Shown here one piece after another: positions 45,976-59,699 of a stretch of 64,000 bases of DNA. The DNA is from Pithys albifrons albifrons (lineage: Eukaryota; Chordata; Aves; Passeriformes; Thamnophilidae): positions 2,232,001 through 2,296,000 of the forward strand of contig NC_092474.1 of the NCBI RefSeq assembly GCF_047495875.1, written 5' to 3'. Position 1 is the stretch's first letter. Each line of letters opens with the position of its first letter. Below the pieces are notes generated by a model, which was not told the DNA's origin, made no database searches, and saw nothing but the letters and a program-made list of their open reading frames with translations. The position numbers and the translations under genes were made by a program.

Positions 45976-48243
45976 GACCACAGAGGTACCAGCATGAGCC
46001 CTGCTGGCCCTGGGAGGGTTTGTTGCCTTTCTGAGAGCTCAAAGGAGCTACATGCTTCAAATCACCCTGGATTTATGGGAGCTTGGGGGAGTCAGCTTCA
46101 GCCCTGCCAACAGCCACACAGGTGTGGGCTGTTGTGAGAGGTTCCCCTGTGCTGCAGGGGCACCCAGGCCATGAGAAAGACAAAGCTCAGGCTGAGGTTG
46201 TGGGAAGCCATTTGGTTAGTAAGTTTGCTGTGTTATTTCTTTGCTAAAAGCTGCCTATTTTTAGTTGTAATTTATGTCTAGCATGATGTATAGTCTCTAT
46301 AAAATGCATTCAGACTGGTGTTTAACTTTGACAGTTTAGGAGGGCTCCTGTTTAAACCTGAATATTATTGAATCTCTCATTACCATCTCTGTAAAATGCT
46401 GCTTTCTTTTCCCACCTTTTTTCATACATCTTACTAAAGATGATGCCAAAATAAGTTCTCTGTTTTGCCCTCCCATTGATGAGATACTATAAAAACCCCA
46501 AGGATTTCTCTCAGGTGGTGAGACGAGTCAGCCTGCACAGTGCCAGCTGGTACCATGACTGCACCAGGCCAAGTGACTGGTAACACTAAGCTACAGTTTC
46601 AAATTGTCACAAAGAAAACAATTATTACTTTTTTGAAATTCAGCTCTTATCTGCCTCTTCTTCCCAAGCAATTCCCCAGAAAAACACACAAGTAACACTC
46701 TGAACAGACAGGCTCTCAGGGAGTTGAGGGTTAAAGGACTTCTTAAGCACTCTCTTTCCTCTGCTGGGCCCACGAAATAATCAGAAAATATTTTCACTGA
46801 CTTTACAGGGTGTTAGAATAGGCCCCCCAAAGCCTCATCCTCTCCTGTGCTGTGAAAAGCTTTTGGCTGTGTGTGTTTCTGGCACACAAAAGAGATTCTT
46901 TCTCCATGTTATTTCCTTTAGTCTCTAAAAACTGCCAGCCATCTGCAATGGAAGCTGCTGGGGACTGTTTGCTCTGCCATCATCTCAACCTCAACTAGTG
47001 AAGGAGCAATTCAAGAAATAAAGACTGAGATCTTTGTTCTTGCTCTGGTCCCACAATAGTGAGTGAGGTATCTGCTGGTACGTGGGGGTTGCTGAAAGCT
47101 CCCTGTCCATATGGAGACCTCGGGGCAGCAGCCAGGGGTTGTGGTGATTTGGGCACAACTGGATCTCATGGGAGGCCAAGGAGAGGCAGAGTTGCCTCCT
47201 GCCAGCTGAGAGCTGTGCAAGGAACAGGTATCTGGTGAACTCTGTGGGTGACAGATACCCTTCCTTTGCGCTGGGGGCTTTGTGCTCTTCACTTCATCTC
47301 CATTTTCCTTCAGATTTTTTAGGTTTCTGGGTCAAAATGGCCCCCAGTTTGGAGGACACTGATGGAGTTTGGAAGCTGGGCTCATGTCTCAGCTCTAAAG
47401 CAGCCGTGTATGTATCTGACCAGGGAATGGCCTGACTCCAAAGGTGGTCTCTGAGAATTGTTCAAGGAGAACACAGCTGGAGCTCCAGAAAAATGTTATG
47501 AGCAGTTACAAGAGAGCTTGTAAGTGAACTTGACTGAGGATAAACCCCTACAGCTGCTTTTTAGTCTTGATTTTATCTCATTTTGTCCTTTCATCCTGCC
47601 TTTCATACACATTGCCATGAGGGAATAGTTACCTCCTATTAATATCTCAACACCTTCATGCAATGTCTGAACAGCAGAGCTGGCTCCAGCTGAGCATCTG
47701 ACCATGATCCAGGAGGTTGCTTTGATTGTGTTGGTGGGAAGCAGGGAGACAGCAGGCTTTTTTTCTGCTCCCAGCTGCAAGAAAGCCATGGTGCCATTCA
47801 CATCACCTTGCTCCCCTGCAGCTGGAAACCCTGGAGCAGCTCACACCTTTGTCTACCTGTGAAGCTCTTTAAAAGGCAGTGAATTAGCTCTGTGCAAGGA
47901 TGCCAGAGACAGCTTAGAATTGCATGAAATCTCATCAGGCTTCCCTTGTACATATATGTCCAAAACCCTCAGATGAGGATGGGACCCTGAGAAGGCAGAG
48001 ATCACTGAAATGCCTGGGCTAGCCTGCTGCCAGCCAGTAGGGCAGCCCTTAGTGTAATGGTGGGGAGAGAGGAGGTGTCTTCTCTCCCCTTCTTGTTAGA
48101 GTGGTGCTTCTTGCTCTACTTGGTGCTTTTTAAAAGCTTTGATTTGTTCAGTACAGTGTGAGTGCTTTGGCTTTGGGAGTGAGGGAGCAGCTGCTTTCAG
48201 GAGCTTGCAGATCCTCCACCAAATCTTGAGCTTGAAAGGTTCT
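45976..48243. other. Unique DNA, no gene seen
   Basis: No gene or repeat family was recognised. Short open frames only. Confidence 0.5.
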
Positions 48244-48284
48244 ATTATTTATATATATAACTATTATTATATTTATATATAATT
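48244..48284 (+). repeat. AT-rich simple repeat
   Basis: A short segment of TAT, ATTAT and TATATATA units without a single fixed period. Confidence 0.8.
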
Positions 48285-50706
48285 CATTGTTTTGCAATGT
48301 ACACATTATTAAGGAGGCTATGGCTGTAACAGCAACCACTTCTTAGCAGATCATGTTATACTTCAGGTACCACCACACAGCACACAGGTAATCTGAAGAG
48401 GGCCTTGCTTGCACACCAGAGCTTTAATAGCCATAACAAGGCAATTAGTACATCGTTCCACTTGAACTTTAATGTAGTAATTGGTGTAAGTAATCCCCCT
48501 CTGATGAGACACACAGACTGTGCTGTGAACAAGTATCAGGGCAGCCCTGTATATGAAAGGGAAAATAAAAGCCACAGCTGCTGGTTATGACCAAGGGGGT
48601 GGATTTTGGGTTGATGTTACCCAGAGATAGATGTGGTGTGGATGTTGGACATGGCCCAGCAGCACTGTGAGGATTCCCACTGGATGAGACATCCTGACCT
48701 GCTGTGTCTCTGAGTGACTCTGGAGGAGTGGCATATATTGCACTGTGCCTCAGGGGAGGGGACAGATTTATCCCCAGGTGTGGTACTGAGAGATGCAGAG
48801 GAGGCTCTTCTTTCATCCTTCCTGCCCAGACAGAGATTGGCTTTGAAAAAGTGACATTTAGATAAAAGAGATACTTTCTGGTATCAGAGCCTTGGGAGTG
48901 GCCAGCAGAGCTGGGGGCAGAATAATGATTGCCTCTTTCTCAGCACAGAGCACCTGACCCTGAACACTTCTGAATTTCCCAATGTGCTTCTGATTCTCTC
49001 TTGCAGTGAGGTCAGTGGGGAAATACAGGCTGTAATGTAACTTTGTGATTTGAGGTTCAACACCTAAATTGTGCTCTAATGTATCAGGGAAAAGTGGTTT
49101 TTTCTGTGATGGATCAAGTGGATGCCAACAGATTGCTCCTTCTGTGCCCAGGAGCTCAGCCCTGCTGCCCGTGCATGGTCCTGGTTTTCTGGAAAACACT
49201 GCTTGTGTCAGGGAAGCTCTTCCAGGCTGCCCTAATGATGTTCACATGAAAAGAAAAGGAAGGGGGAGGGAGGAACATCTTAACCCATGTCTTGTATGAT
49301 CTCTCCTGTGATCACATCCTGTCTGATCCTCCCTTCTGGGTCCCTGAAGCGTAGGTGGTTGGGGTATGTTTGGTGGCAGCTACGTGTTCAGCTCTGCAAC
49401 ACACAGCTACAAAAGGCTGCTTACCATGGCAGTTTGTGATCTGGAGAAACAGGAAATGCCATTTTGGGAAGTACTACAGAAGATGAGTTTTCCTTGACCC
49501 CGTGGTTTTGAACAGAATCATTTGCGGTATTGTCTGGGACCAGATGAATAATTAATGATTTATCCTATTTTCTGCAGATTTTTATGGTGTGGACATCATA
49601 GAATTGTTTCCAGCCAAGGAAGAAAAGGAATATGTTTCCCAAACATCAGAGGTAATATTTAAATGCTGGTTTTGACAGCAATTAGAGAAAACTTTCCATA
49701 GCATCATTATTTGACGTGTGCATCATAGTAACATTGACAGAAACCAGAGTCCCCAGTGCTGTAGCATGAGGGGTGACTCTTCTGGAGCCTCTGATTTGTG
49801 GGGTGTGGGGACACTTGCTCAGGCCTCAGTGCGGGGAAAGTGTTGACATGTGGGTGACAGGAGCTGGGCAGTCTCAGGACATCACATCCAAGTCCATCCT
49901 TGCCCCTCATGAGCAGGTTCTCTGCTGCACCAACACTGAGAACAGCAAAATTCCTCCTCCAGCACAGGCAGGCATAGATGGAGAAAGTGCCTGTGTTTCA
50001 CCAAGGCACTGGCAGGATGCAGCATTGCTGTGTCCTGGGGTAGTGCTTTACACCAGTATGTCCTTCCCTCCTTGCCAGAGTGGCCAGTGCTGTGCTTGGC
50101 CATGCCACCACTGCCCACACCAGCAGATGGATGCCCCGGCTGTGCTCCTGCCATGTGCCTTGCAAAAAAAACCCCAGAGATTAATCTAAATATTTCCCAT
50201 CTGAGCATGGCAGGACCCACTGTGCTTGGCAATGGGTCTGTGGTTGGACATCAGGTACAGCAGTGAGTGGGAGAATGGGAAGAGAGACACGTTGGGAGCT
50301 TCAGGCACTGTTCTCCTTCCACCCAAATTCCTTTGGCAGCTGGATCTCCCGCCGCTCCTGTTCATAAAAAGCAAATGACTTCTCAGATTTATTAGTTACC
50401 TCCAGGTGCAATTTATCAATCCCAGGCTGGGTCCTGCCCAGGCAGCTGGAGAGAAGCTTGTGTCTTTGATTAATGTGCTATCCCCCAGAATGGTGGCAGA
50501 TTTCTTACTGGGGTTTAATTCTAACAGATTCTTAAAAATAACAAGAAGCATATTCAGTGAGCTGTTTAGGAGGATACAGAGCTGAAGCACAGTTCATTCT
50601 TTAAAGCTTTGAAGTATTTACAGACAGGGCTGAGGGAACCTTCATGAAAGCTGGGAGGGTAAAGAAGGAACTTGTAGGATGAATTGGAAAGGGTGGAAAA
50701 AGGGAG
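48285..50706. other. Unique DNA, no gene seen
   Basis: No gene or repeat family was recognised. The open frame pairs at 49.8-50.2 kb lie on opposite strands over the same DNA and look like chance. Confidence 0.5.
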
Positions 50707-50746
50707 CAATAGGTCATAATGGAATGATGGCAATAGGTCATAATGG
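50707..50746 (+). repeat. Short direct repeat, 24-bp unit
   Basis: The 16-base motif CAATAGGTCATAATGG occurs at 50707-50722 and again at 50731-50746, separated by 8 bp. It contains an AGGTCA nuclear-receptor half-site core, which may be incidental. Confidence 0.85.
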
Positions 50747-53700
50747 GAACAGGAGACTGAGGGCTCTCGAGATAGAAGTGAAACAATGAGAGTGAGATCT
50801 CAATGAGAATAAATAAAAGAAGTTAAGGATTCTCTTGCAAACAGAAGGGATTCCTCTAAGCAATACAGTTTTTGTGTCTGAAATTGTTATGAAAGGCCTG
50901 AGGGACATTCAGGGAAAAAAAGAAAGCAGAAAAACTAGGAAGATGGGAGGAAAATGGGAAGCCTGTAATTGCTGGGCTGTAGAATGGAAAACCTCAAGCT
51001 CCTCTGCAGCCCTTCTCCTCATGTATCAAGCGGATGACTTTTCCCAGCTTTATTTTCTTCACCTTTTAGCCACAGCTCAAAATGAAAACATTACATACAG
51101 ACCTGCCTTTTGGGTCACTGAGCCAAGAGGTGCTCTTGATCCTTTGACCCTTTTTTCACAGATAGCAATATATTAACTTTTCCCTCCTTTTCAGTGATGC
51201 CAAAGGTATATTCTCACAATTCGGTGTCTGTGCTGGAAAGCAAGACTGGCCCACACGAAGGCAAAGGGAAGGCAATTTGCAGTTTTCCAGTGGGATGAGG
51301 ATGGCTTGCAAAAACTCCACCAGCATCATCTTGTCCCCTGTGTGCCTGAACTGGCTGCTGACAGCCCTCCTAGGTGCAGTGGTTTAGATTTCAGTGTGAC
51401 AAAGTGTTTTCACACCCTTGGTAAGGAGGAACATCGTAACCCAGTTAAAGGGCAGGATGCTCCAAGCTTTTAATGCATATTTATACCGTCTATTTTAGAT
51501 ATCTACTTCCAGACCTTTCTATATGGTCAGTGCAAAAAAAGATTCACATCTCTGGAAGGTGACTCACAACACCTAAAATAGACTCCTGCTCTCAGACATC
51601 CTCTCTCCGCACTAATTATAGAAGGAGGCTGGAGATGTTTAGCTCCCAGTTTCAGCACGTGAAGGTTGATGTGTGCAGGAGAGAGCAATAACACCCACTT
51701 TGTTTTCCCTGATGCTGGCAGTGAGAAGGCTGGAGTGAGTGTATGCAGGTTATTTGCAGCCCAGTTCCCCGGTTTCAGCTTCCCTGCCCTGCTTCCTTAT
51801 GCTCCAGGGAAGGGCGTTGAAGCCCATGCAGGTACTCACAGGCTCGTTCAGGCTGATGATCTGCTCTGTTGCTGGTAGTGCCATACCCACTGTGCAGAGT
51901 AGTGCAGTGCCCCTGGCAGTGGTAGGAGTGCAGTCACAGTGCCCACCCAGGTCACACTGGCACCGCTGCAGGATGCTGTTGGAGTGTGCTGTGATGCCTG
52001 GCTCCATGTTTCTCCCTCAGAAAGACCTCTGGAGGGGAAACCCACTGTGGTCTCACAGCACTCTCTTCGCAGTTGTGTAGAGCAAAGTTGGCTTTGAGAA
52101 GGGTGCACAGCAACATTAACATGTGGGAGTTAACCTGAGAGTTGTGGCTGCCATTCACTTGCTTTCCTGCTCATGGAAAAAGAACAGAATGGTGTGGCTA
52201 CGAGCAAGGGCACAGGAGCATGGAGTGGATTTGCTCCATCCTGTTCATCCTCCAGAGAAGGGATGCCACTGCTCAGAATGGCACAGCCTGGAGTTCCTCC
52301 CTCCCCTCACTCCCACTTTGCATAGCCATCTTTGGAGCCAGGGTTGAAAATTAAGCCCAGAGTCAGCCATTTGTAAACCAAGCTGACAGGAAATTGCTGG
52401 CTTTGTACTGAAGAAGTCATTACCTTAAGCTTTATTGCCCTGTGCAGAGTTTACTTGTGACAAAGTAAATGTGCAGAGATGTCTGTAAATAGGGCTGGGA
52501 TATTGCTGCGTTAACAGCTCCTGGTAAGCCATCAATCAGCAGAACAGTGTGTAAGAAACCATTAAAAGCCACTGTTGTAAATGCAGAGTCTCTCCCACAT
52601 GCGCCTGCGTGGGAGCTCTGTACCCCACTGGCAGGTTCTCCATCGCTGCTTCCCTGGCTGAGCAAAGCCCATTTCTCCTTTAGGTTTTGGAGGATGCTTT
52701 GCAGCCCTGATGCGTCATCAGAGATGGTGATGCCGCCTGGGAACAGAGGGCATTAGGGAGCACTGAGCTGAGGGACACACCTGAAAGAGCTCAACTGGAT
52801 GAGCGTGATCTTTGGTCCTCCTGTCACTGTGGCTGGAACAGCATTGCTGCAGAGCTGGTGAGAGAGCCTGGTGGTCTTTGGGGTTTGGGTTCTGTCCATT
52901 AATGTTATGGCTGTGACAGGTTTGTTTGTGTAATACCAACATAAATCTCATTTAAAATCAATGAGGTAGCAAGGTGCACCAACTGTGCTACTTGAACTGA
53001 AGGAGGTGATGTTCTGGCGGGGTGGGGAACAGATATATGAAAATAAGCTGATGTCTGATTGATGTGTGTCTAAATGGTCTGGGTGGTGCTTTGAAGGAGC
53101 ATCTCCTCTCCAGACACTATTTCCCTGCCACTGGTGAGGAGCTTCTGGCAAGCAGGCAGCTCTGACTGTGGAGCAGTTGAGTTCTCTTCCAGTTCACAGA
53201 GCCTTGGCAAGCAGGAGATGGGGGTTTCTGGCTTATCTGTGTTTTCTCAGGGTGGCCGACAGCCTGCCTCAGTCATCTGAGCACTTCAGGATGTCTGGAA
53301 CTTTTTATGTGCTTCTTCCCTTGGAGTCAGCCCCCTACTTCTGATGTTTTGTTGTTTTTTGCCAAAACTCTGGCAGCCCAGTGCAAGCACGTATTTCTGG
53401 GCTTCTCTGGCTTCTGCCACTTGTGGGAGTGATAAAGTCAGACAGGGAATAAGAACTCATCACTTGGGGGTCACCAGAGGGGCAGTGCAGAGGAATTTTC
53501 CAGGCACTGGCTCTCCAGGGCTGGAATGCTGCACTATGGTGAGGGGAAGCTGCTGAGGAAGACAGAGCCCTTTGCTTGCCATTTGTAGCTGCTGCTTCCT
53601 CTGGGACAGCAGAGCAGTCCAGGGGTTTCTGCAGGTGCTACAGCTTGGGATGGTTGGGAAGGGAAGAGTTGAGAGGTGATAACAAATCAGAGGATGCTCC

Positions 53701-54775
53701 AGATTTCCTTCCTCTCAGTCTTCTTCTCACAGCTCCTGCCTCTGCAGGGCCCAGAAGTTGTGAGGTTTTGTATGAGCTGAAAAACCAGTGTTTCCCCATA
53801 ATGAAATCCTGATGCTGGCCTGACAGATGTGGTGCCACTTCCACCACCTGAGCCAGGAGGAGAAGACACAGAGCTGTGATTTCTGCTGTCTCCCAGTCTT
53901 GGTTTGGAAGTGCTCAGGGCTCTGTTTGGTGCTGTGGAAGGGATCAATTTTTTACTCACTCTTCAGCTGCCCTTTTCCTGCAGGCAAGTCCCTTTGGCAT
54001 GCAGAGGGAATGGCATCCAGCCACCCTGCACGAGGAGTACCCAGCTGTAACTCAGTGTTGACTCCCTCCCTCCCTGGGCACTGGGAGCAGTGCTGCACTT
54101 CCAGCCAGGCACTGGGATCCAGCTGGGAAGTGAGCCATGGAGAACTTGGCCTAGAGTGTGCAAAGTTCCTGCTGACACAGAGCTTTTCCTTTTCATCCAC
54201 AGCCATGGCAACCCTGTGAGCCTGATTAGCCTGACTCCCGTGGTGCCAACCTGAAAGCAGCATCCCCTTCCAGCTCCTCCTCTCTGCATGACTCCCTGGC
54301 CCCTGCCCGAGTCTGTGGATGTGGTGCCAGCAGCCTTGTGCCCACTCACCCTTATCAGAGGGAAGCAAGAGGGCTCCCCAGACCCTCTGTTGACCTGTGA
54401 GGTATCTCCTCCAGTCACTGTAAATTGTTTGCAGAGTACACAGGGAGCTTTGAGTGACCCAAAGCAGAGCTGAATGTGGGCATCAGGAACCAGGTGAAAA
54501 CCCCCCAAGTTGCCTTGCTCAGCAGGATATGGGAAGGACAGCCAGAGGCTCCTGGATCCACACCCAGGGCAGGGACATCGACTGGCTGGTGCCAGCAGTG
54601 AGGGCTGTGGTGTGCTCCCTGCCCAGGCTCAGCAGGGATGGTGCTTCCCTGGGAAATGCTGCCCAGGCATTGCTCTGAGGGATAAGATGGTAGGAGCTGC
54701 TGGGGAACCTTCCCATTGCACATCTAAATTCAGAAAATGCTTACCTTTCCCTTCCAAAACTCAGTTATGTGAGAT
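50747..54775. other. Unique DNA, no gene seen
   Basis: No gene was recognised. GC-richer parts at 51.7-52.3 kb and 53.5-54.7 kb produce many overlapping open frames (up to 181 codons at 53963-54508, minus), none with domain-like sequence. Confidence 0.5.
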
Positions 54776-54832
54776 AAGTATCCTGATTTTACACATTGGA
54801 AACTGCAGTTGCAACATTAAACAGAACTGCTT
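54776..54832 (-). repeat. Possible MIR-like remnant
   Basis: The block 'tatcctgattttacacattggaaactgcag' at about 54779-54808 resembles the reverse complement of the MIR core (tatccccattttacagatgaggaaactgag), with scattered matches beyond it. It is short and diverged, so chance resemblance cannot be excluded. Confidence 0.35.
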
Positions 54833-57618
54833 TTTTAAATTTGAGATGACTTTGTGTGCTCAAAGTTCAACTGATTGTTACCAAAAGCAGTTGGAGAATA
54901 ACCCTGGGGTTCTGTGGCCGCTGGATTAAACTGAGCCAGGTTTACTCTGGGGCCATGTGTCTGGGTTGCTGAGGAGATCAGGAAAACTGTCCCCAGGGTT
55001 GAGGTCTGGGGGATCTGCAATGGCTCTTTTCCTTGTGGACTCCCTAGTGCTGATTCTCAAGGCTGAGTGCACGTTGCAGTCTTTTGTTCAGTTGACGTTA
55101 CTCATAACATCTCTCTCCTTTACGTGGACATTTATTTTTGCAAACCTTTGAGGAACTGAATCGCCTCTGAGGCTGTTATCTCTCTGACAAATTTAGCTGA
55201 AATTGCTCAATGAGTTCAAAGTTGTTGAGGGAGACACAGCCAGTGTGAATGTATGAGCCATAGGAAATCAGACTGACAGGCTGAAATGAGAAACACTTTT
55301 AAACTGTCAAAACAAAGTCTTCTCAGTGCTCTGACTTGACTTTTTGTCCAGATTATTGGTTCTTAGAGCCTCACAAGATCCTGCCAGCTATTCCCAGCCC
55401 CAAGGGGTTCCTGAGAGCCCCATGTGGGAAAGCACAGGATCAGCTCTTCTTACAGTAGAAAGGACCCTTGGGATTAGCAACGGATTTGCCACCAGCTTTT
55501 CTTGGGGCCTCTCAAGTCTCAGAGAGGGGAAGCCCATGGCCAGATGCCCATCTCTACCACTACTAACCCATCCCACGAGGAGATCACATGCAAAACTCAT
55601 TTGATTTGAGTCTCCTTTTGGCAAATGACTTTAATTGAAAAGGGATCTGACACCAGTTAATTAGACGTAGGTGCAGGTTAGAAAAACAGTTGCAATAATG
55701 AATGTCCTTTTACTGGTCCCTGCTGCTGGTTCAGTAGTGCTATCACAGCCATTCACAGGGTGGTTAATCTTTTAGCTAGTGCTTTAAGCGTTTTGTGCAG
55801 GGAGCTACGCACCATCAAAGAGAATGAATGACCCTGTTTCTCTTCCCTATCGTGGCTATCAACCAGAGCTGTCTTTGGCAGAGCTTGTAGGTTGATTTCT
55901 GGTGGAGCATTAGAGGCAGAATTCATCTGTCCAAAGGTAGACATCTAATTGTGAATGTCTACATCTGAGTTACTTGTCTAGACTCTTGTTTATAGGAAAG
56001 AAATGGGCACCCCAAGGACATGAGTCATTGTATGCTAGAGTAAATGTCTAAAATAGGTCAGATGAATCATTCTGTAAGTGGGCCTTTTTCTCTCCTGTGA
56101 CTATAAAGGGAGTCCAGAGTCACCATTTAGGGGGAACAGAGAGATGACTCTAAAATACAGTGAGATGCAACTTATTTTGGACATGTTTCTAGATATGCAT
56201 AGGCAGCTGCTCTCCTGTTTGCACATTTTCCTGATGTCCTCTGTCTGCTTCTTTTTGCTCTTCCTGCTATAAATTAACTTACAACTAAGATGCCATTTTA
56301 TTCTTGTGCCTTCTACTGCAGGATGAGTCCCAGGTGCCTGCTCTTCTGTTCTTCTCAGAGTCATCAGACTGGAGTCACCTTTATCCCAAACCTATGTCTG
56401 GGCCTGGAGCTCTTTCTTATCCTCTCGTGCATCCCTCCAGGAAATGCTGCTGGGGATCTGCTTTCACAGATTTTGTCCTTTCACAGAACCACCTGCAAAC
56501 ATCTCAGATGTCACTGTGTCCTCTAGGCCAACACAACCTGCTTCTGGTAAGCAGAGTCCCCCTCCTGGGCTTTGATTATTATCTTTTTCTGTCTGTTATA
56601 TCTGCTTTGGGTGGGCACTGGCACCTGACTGAGAGGGACTCACAGCAGCTCAGTGTCTCCCCTGCTCTGATGAACTGCCATAACTGATGGTGTCTGTGCA
56701 TGGTATCAGCTGGAAGCTCCTTCACAGTTTTACTGGCATTTTATTTCTGTTTGCTGAACAAAAGAAATGTAAAATACTTCTAAATCCTTCCAAATAGGCT
56801 TGGAGCTTAGTTCTAGATGTAGCATTCTTTTAACAAAACCAGTACTGTGCTGATAAATGGGATAGTGGGAGGAGGGAAAGAAACTATTCATAACATACAG
56901 TGCAGGAGATGAGGGAGGGAAGAAATCTGAAGAGTGCAGATAAGATTTTTCCTGCAGGTGTTTTACACAAATTTTGGCTTGGAGACAAAGGGAAACCCAC
57001 AGACCATCCAGATAAGCCCATTAGTCAGGTTAGCTGAGCACTCTTTCATTACTCAGTGGTGTTATCTAGGCCCTCTGGCCTCAACAAAATCCCAACTTTA
57101 TTCTCTTCTCAAATACTGTTTTATTAAAAAAATCTGCTCTGTGTCAGAGGACTTAAAAAAATGTATTTTAAAGAATATATTAGAACATGGGAATACTTTA
57201 AAATGCTGGCAAGCTGCACCCTTGTGTGAGTGTGAATAGGATGAGGTGGTGTGCCTGCTGTCTCTCGCCTCAGTGCTGGTGAGACTGTCCTTTTCCTTTC
57301 TAGTTGATTAGACCAAGCCCTGGATCCATGGTGGACTCTGACCTGGGTGAGACTCAGCCCTTGCATCTGGAGCTGGTGGGGGCTGAGGGATGTGGGACCA
57401 GACTGGGGGCGATGTGAGTGGCTCCTGAGGAGAGGAGAAATTGTCTTCTCCCATGGGACCTGGGCAATGAGTAAGGTTGTGAGGCAGCAACTGCTGTCCT
57501 GGGCATGGGAAGCAGCTGGGAGTGGGAGCTGTTGAGTGAGGTGCAGCAGCCGCTCTGAGCAGGTCGCTGAGTGCTGCAGTGGGGAACCCACCTGATCTGC
57601 CTGCCCGGGAAGTTAAAT
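54833..57618. other. Unique DNA, no gene seen
   Basis: No gene or repeat family was recognised. The frames at 57.1-57.7 kb are overlapping and not protein-like. Confidence 0.5.
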
Positions 57619-57636
57619 TATGTATCATGATACATA
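57619..57636. other. 18-bp perfect palindrome
   Basis: TATGTATCATGATACATA reads the same on both strands with no spacer. A perfect 18-bp palindrome is rare by chance in 64 kb (expected well below one). It could be a dimeric protein-binding site or a coincidence in AT-rich DNA. Confidence 0.95.
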
Positions 57637-59699
57637 TATTCCTGAGAACCTGGCATGCAGGAGCACTTGCTGGAGATGAAAGCTGAAGGGACATGCAAAC
57701 TGAAACCTCAGTGAGCCTCACTCTGCTCTGAACCATTTCCCACTGGGAAACTCCTCTCCTCAGCAGCAGCCAGCCTGACTATTTGCTCTGCAAAGCCTCG
57801 GCCATTTGACTGTGCCTCTGTGGCAGGAGGGACTCCAGGAGGCTGCTCCCTTCCCAGCACTCCCTGCTGACAGTAAACACGGCTGGGATGACTCAGAGGT
57901 GTTTTCCCTTCCACCACAGAGGTTCAAGATCAGACCATGTTAGTAGTGAGTGAATGTCCTCAGCGTTCCTCTGATGGTGTTTAGTGCTCTGATGAGTTGC
58001 CAGTTCCTGTTTGGTTCCCAGTAGGCTGACACCTCAGACACCTACTTTGTGGAGAGACCTGTTCTGACACACTGACCAGAAAGTTTGACATTTGACTGCA
58101 GTTGCTGCCCAGCACATGGTCATACCTCCCACTGGATAATGATGCTTGTCAGGACAGATCTTCTCTGCTCTTACAGCATTCCACACCTCTTTGTCTAACC
58201 CAGCTCTTCTGATATCTCAGAGTCCCTCTGTGTTTTCTTCTTATATCCAGAGTTAACCTCACAACTAAAGCTCAGCAAATCTCTTTAAATCCATTTGTTC
58301 CCGGAAGCTTTCTCCCTGCAATGATACCTGTGTGTGCACTATTGTCCTGCGAATACTGAATTAGAGATTTTCACTGACACTAAAAGGTGTTGTTACTAAA
58401 ACTCAAGCAGATGGTAGAATGGGATTGAAGTAATATTATAGAGATTTTCCCAAGGTGTCATGTGATTTCTGTAATTATGAAGCACTCAAATGGCTCACCT
58501 GAGAAGGCTACGAGACCTTTATCTTGGGAAGTTTTTTTTAAAAAGTGAACCTTTGTCAGGGATGACTTTGTTACCCATTCTTTCACTGGGGAAGGAAATG
58601 AACTGTGTGGTTTCCCGAGGTCCAGTCCCAGGAAGTCAAATCAAGAGATTCGTTGAAAGTGGTTGTAAGATTTAGCAATGGAGAGGAAATGTTCAAAGAA
58701 AAGAACATATCTCAGATTCAGAGATGATTTCTCAGCAGTAGAACAAATTAGAACAAACCCTGCCACATTTGAAATGCCTGAGTAAGAAATGATACCTATT
58801 TCTCAGAGGAGGAAATCAGAGTGCAGCCTCCTTGGGGCAGAACATGTGGGAGTTTGCCTTGTATTCTCTCTAACCCACACTGGGGCCAAGTACAAACAAC
58901 AACTGAAATTCACTCCCAGCATTTAGATATTTCTTAAAAACAAAAATGATATTAGATGAGAAGCAGTGGCTAGGATCAATCTGATTAAATGGTTCCCAGT
59001 TCTTTCTTTAATATTGTTCTCATGCTGCTCATTTCCTCTGCTGGAGAAGTGAGAAGCACATGCAGCGGAAACTGTGCCAGCCAATAAAAGTGATGTGGTA
59101 GAGGGAAAGAGAGGAATGTTCCAAACAATCCCTGTTGTGGCTGATAAAGGCATCCTCAGGAAGCCTGCATGCCATAGGAGTCTGTCATTTTGCTGGGCTG
59201 GGGAGAGGAATGGAAGAGAAATATATTCACAAAATAAGCATTTCCTCTTTTGATACAATTTCCATAGTATTTTAGTACTTATTCTACTTTTGCACAATGT
59301 GAGGTAGAGATTTAGGTCCCTTCATCCAGGTCTTCTGTTTTTTTCACACAGACACAGGACTTCCAGTCTCTTCCAGCTGCAGAAAGCTGACCTGGAGTGA
59401 GGTGGGGGAAGAGGAGTTGGTGTTACCTTATTTTCCAGGTGGTTGTATGTCACCATACCAAGTGTCATGCTATCAGAGGGAGGTCCTTTCTGAACTTCTG
59501 AGGTGTTTAATGGGCACAGACCAATGTTGTCAGTGAAGTCACATCCTGCAGTATCAGGCGGTGCCCCACAGCCATGTGCTGCCGAGCCAAGAAGCCACCA
59601 GTGGAGCACTCCCACCAGCCCACTGGTGCCAGGCTGGTCCCAGGTCCTCACTGGCTGCCAAGCCCTCAGAGGGCAGGCTGCTGTGTCAGGCTGAGTGGT
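57637..59699. other. Unique DNA, no gene seen
   Basis: No gene or repeat was recognised before the CpG-dense element. Confidence 0.5.

Noticed and set aside
53963..54508. 181-codon minus-strand open frame
   Set aside because: GC-rich local composition with many overlapping frames on both strands; no domain, start context or splice sites.
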